Below are positions 44,804 through 45,324 of a DNA stretch of 45,324 bases, piece by piece (within the stretch, counting starts at the first letter, position 1; the number at the start of each line of letters is the position of its first letter). The notes beneath the pieces were generated by a model. The model ran no database searches, was not told the DNA's origin, and was given only the letters and a program-made list of their open reading frames with translations. The position numbers were made by a program, and so were the translations under genes. This stretch comes from Methylophilaceae bacterium (lineage in GTDB: Bacteria; Pseudomonadota; Gammaproteobacteria; Burkholderiales; Methylophilaceae). Location of the stretch: positions 1 to 45,324 of the forward strand of contig JANZZG010000054.1 of the NCBI GenBank assembly GCA_026419515.1, in the 5' to 3' direction.

Positions 44804-45324
44804 ATGAGACGGACGCAGTTGCTACAGGAGTTACGGAAAATGAGGTTTGAAGAAGCGTATGAAGGCTGGCAGGGAGGGCGGCTGCCCCGCGAGTTGGCAG
44901 CGGCGGGCATCACCGACATGGAAGCGGCCAACCAGTACCTGCGGGAGGTCTGCCTGCCGGCGTTCAATGCGGAGTTCAAACAACCGGCGATGGAAGAGGG
45001 TTCAGCCTTTGTGCCCTTCATTGGCGATGCGCCCGATGAGTATCTGTGCGAGCAGTATGAACGGGTGGTGGGCCGGGAAAACGCCGTTTCAGTGAAGGCT
45101 AACCTGCGCGGGCAGGTTAAGCCGCGTAGCGGCGGCCGGAACTGCAACTGTGTGGCCCCCGAGGGGCTGCGCCTGCACATCCCCCAGGACCGACATCGGT
45201 TGCACGACGTGAAGGTCAAGGTGCGGGTGCATCGTTATGTCGACGGACGGCTGGCCATCTTCCATGGCCCGCGTTGTCTGGCGCGCTGCGATGCGGATGG
45301 GCAGTTGCTGGACGCAGGGGTTAA
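44804..45324 (+). pseudogene. ISNCY-type transposase with in-frame internal deletion (runs off window)
   Basis: From ATG 44804 (GGAGG upstream) the frame reads LRKMRFEEAYEGWQGGRLP, the N-terminus of ISNCY transposases just before their HTH domain, and then jumps to RELAAAGITDMEAANQYLRE and AFNAEFKQP, which belongs well after the DDE catalytic core. About 250 residues, including HTH and catalytic core, are missing, yet the frame is intact across the junction (near 44878-44892). Further on, an insertion of about 24 codons splits EQYERVVGRENAVS from GLRLHIPQDRHRLHDVKVKV. The frame is still open at the window edge. It cannot encode an active transposase. The full-length comparison is from memory of the family. 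Confidence 0.75.
45100..45133. repeat. REP-like double hairpin inserted in the transposase remnant
   Basis: TAACCTGC (45100-45107) pairs with GCAGGTTA (45112-45119) around GCGG, followed at once by GCCGC (45121-45125) and GCGGC (45129-45133) around GTA. These tandem stem-loops form the core of the extra segment of about 70 bases (roughly 45094-45162) that interrupts the transposase in frame. I found no second copy in this window. Confidence 0.65.

Larger units (their letters stand above)
44747..45324 (+). mobile_element. ISNCY-type insertion sequence, left end and internally deleted body
   Basis: From about 44747 the sequence matches the left end of an ISNCY-type (IS1202/ISDol1-like) element. 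TGTCCGG occurs twice, at 44747-44753 and 44771-44777, as expected for the end repeats of such elements. The transposase frame begins at 44804. The right end lies beyond the window. The left boundary is approximate. Confidence 0.55.

Overview
The window reads as chromosome from a chemolithoautotrophic betaproteobacterium. The evidence is a proteobacterial-type phosphoribulokinase (Calvin cycle), a complete System I cytochrome c maturation set, RpoH with a CIRCE element, moderately high GC, and typical betaproteobacterial gene neighbourhoods (rplU-rpmA-obgE-proB, ispB, apbC-metG, dcd next to a lysine/arginine/ornithine decarboxylase). I would guess Nitrosomonadales/Thiobacillaceae or Hydrogenophilales, but the sequence alone does not fix the genus. 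No CRISPR array, prophage or large island is visible. Both ends run into insertion-sequence material: an IS5-type transposase start at 1-112 and an internally deleted ISNCY-type transposase at 44747-45324.

Left part (1-6.8 kb) is the accessory-looking region. It holds a MntA/HepT toxin-antitoxin pair whose HEPN toxin carries a frameshift beside its active site, a VapBC pair with a palindromic operator, and three nucleotide-sugar genes (UDP-glucuronate 4-epimerase, a TviB/WbpO-type UDP-HexNAc dehydrogenase, UDP-glucose dehydrogenase) without glycosyltransferases nearby. A divergent SDR gene and a small secreted helix-hairpin-helix protein follow.

6.9-15.3 kb: a radical SAM gene converges on an arsenic operon (arsR-arsI-arsC-acr3) controlled by a 20-bp perfect palindrome abutting the arsR start codon. 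Then come hslR-metG, divergent from apbC/mrp (Fe-S carrier), which has an IscR-type-1-like palindrome at its predicted transcription start, and aroG.

15.3-21.0 kb: a triple-PAS GGDEF-EAL protein, dcd, a small HdeA/B-like secreted protein and a large PLP decarboxylase. The last two overlap or nearly touch and look like an acid-stress pair.

32.6 down to 21.0 kb (minus strand): fourteen genes, alaC-hom-thrC-thyA-folA-ccmABCDEFGHI, nearly all joined by 4-nt ATGA overlaps, forming one apparent operon of about 11.6 kb that includes a 48-codon ccmD. Upstream and divergent are a Mth938-like protein, a SpoIIAA-like protein and a glycine-zipper protein.

33.9-37.3 kb: a NarL-type response regulator and its membrane histidine kinase, divergent from prk. 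37.3-44.5 kb: a possible MITE-like insert sits between the stop codons of prk and purK; then purK-purE, proB-obgE, rpmA-rplU, ispB, tRNA-Pro(CGG) and rpoH. Beyond the rpoH terminator lies a 32-residue single-span membrane protein gene with a strong sigma70 promoter and a good Shine-Dalgarno; I regard it as the best candidate for an undescribed gene in this window.
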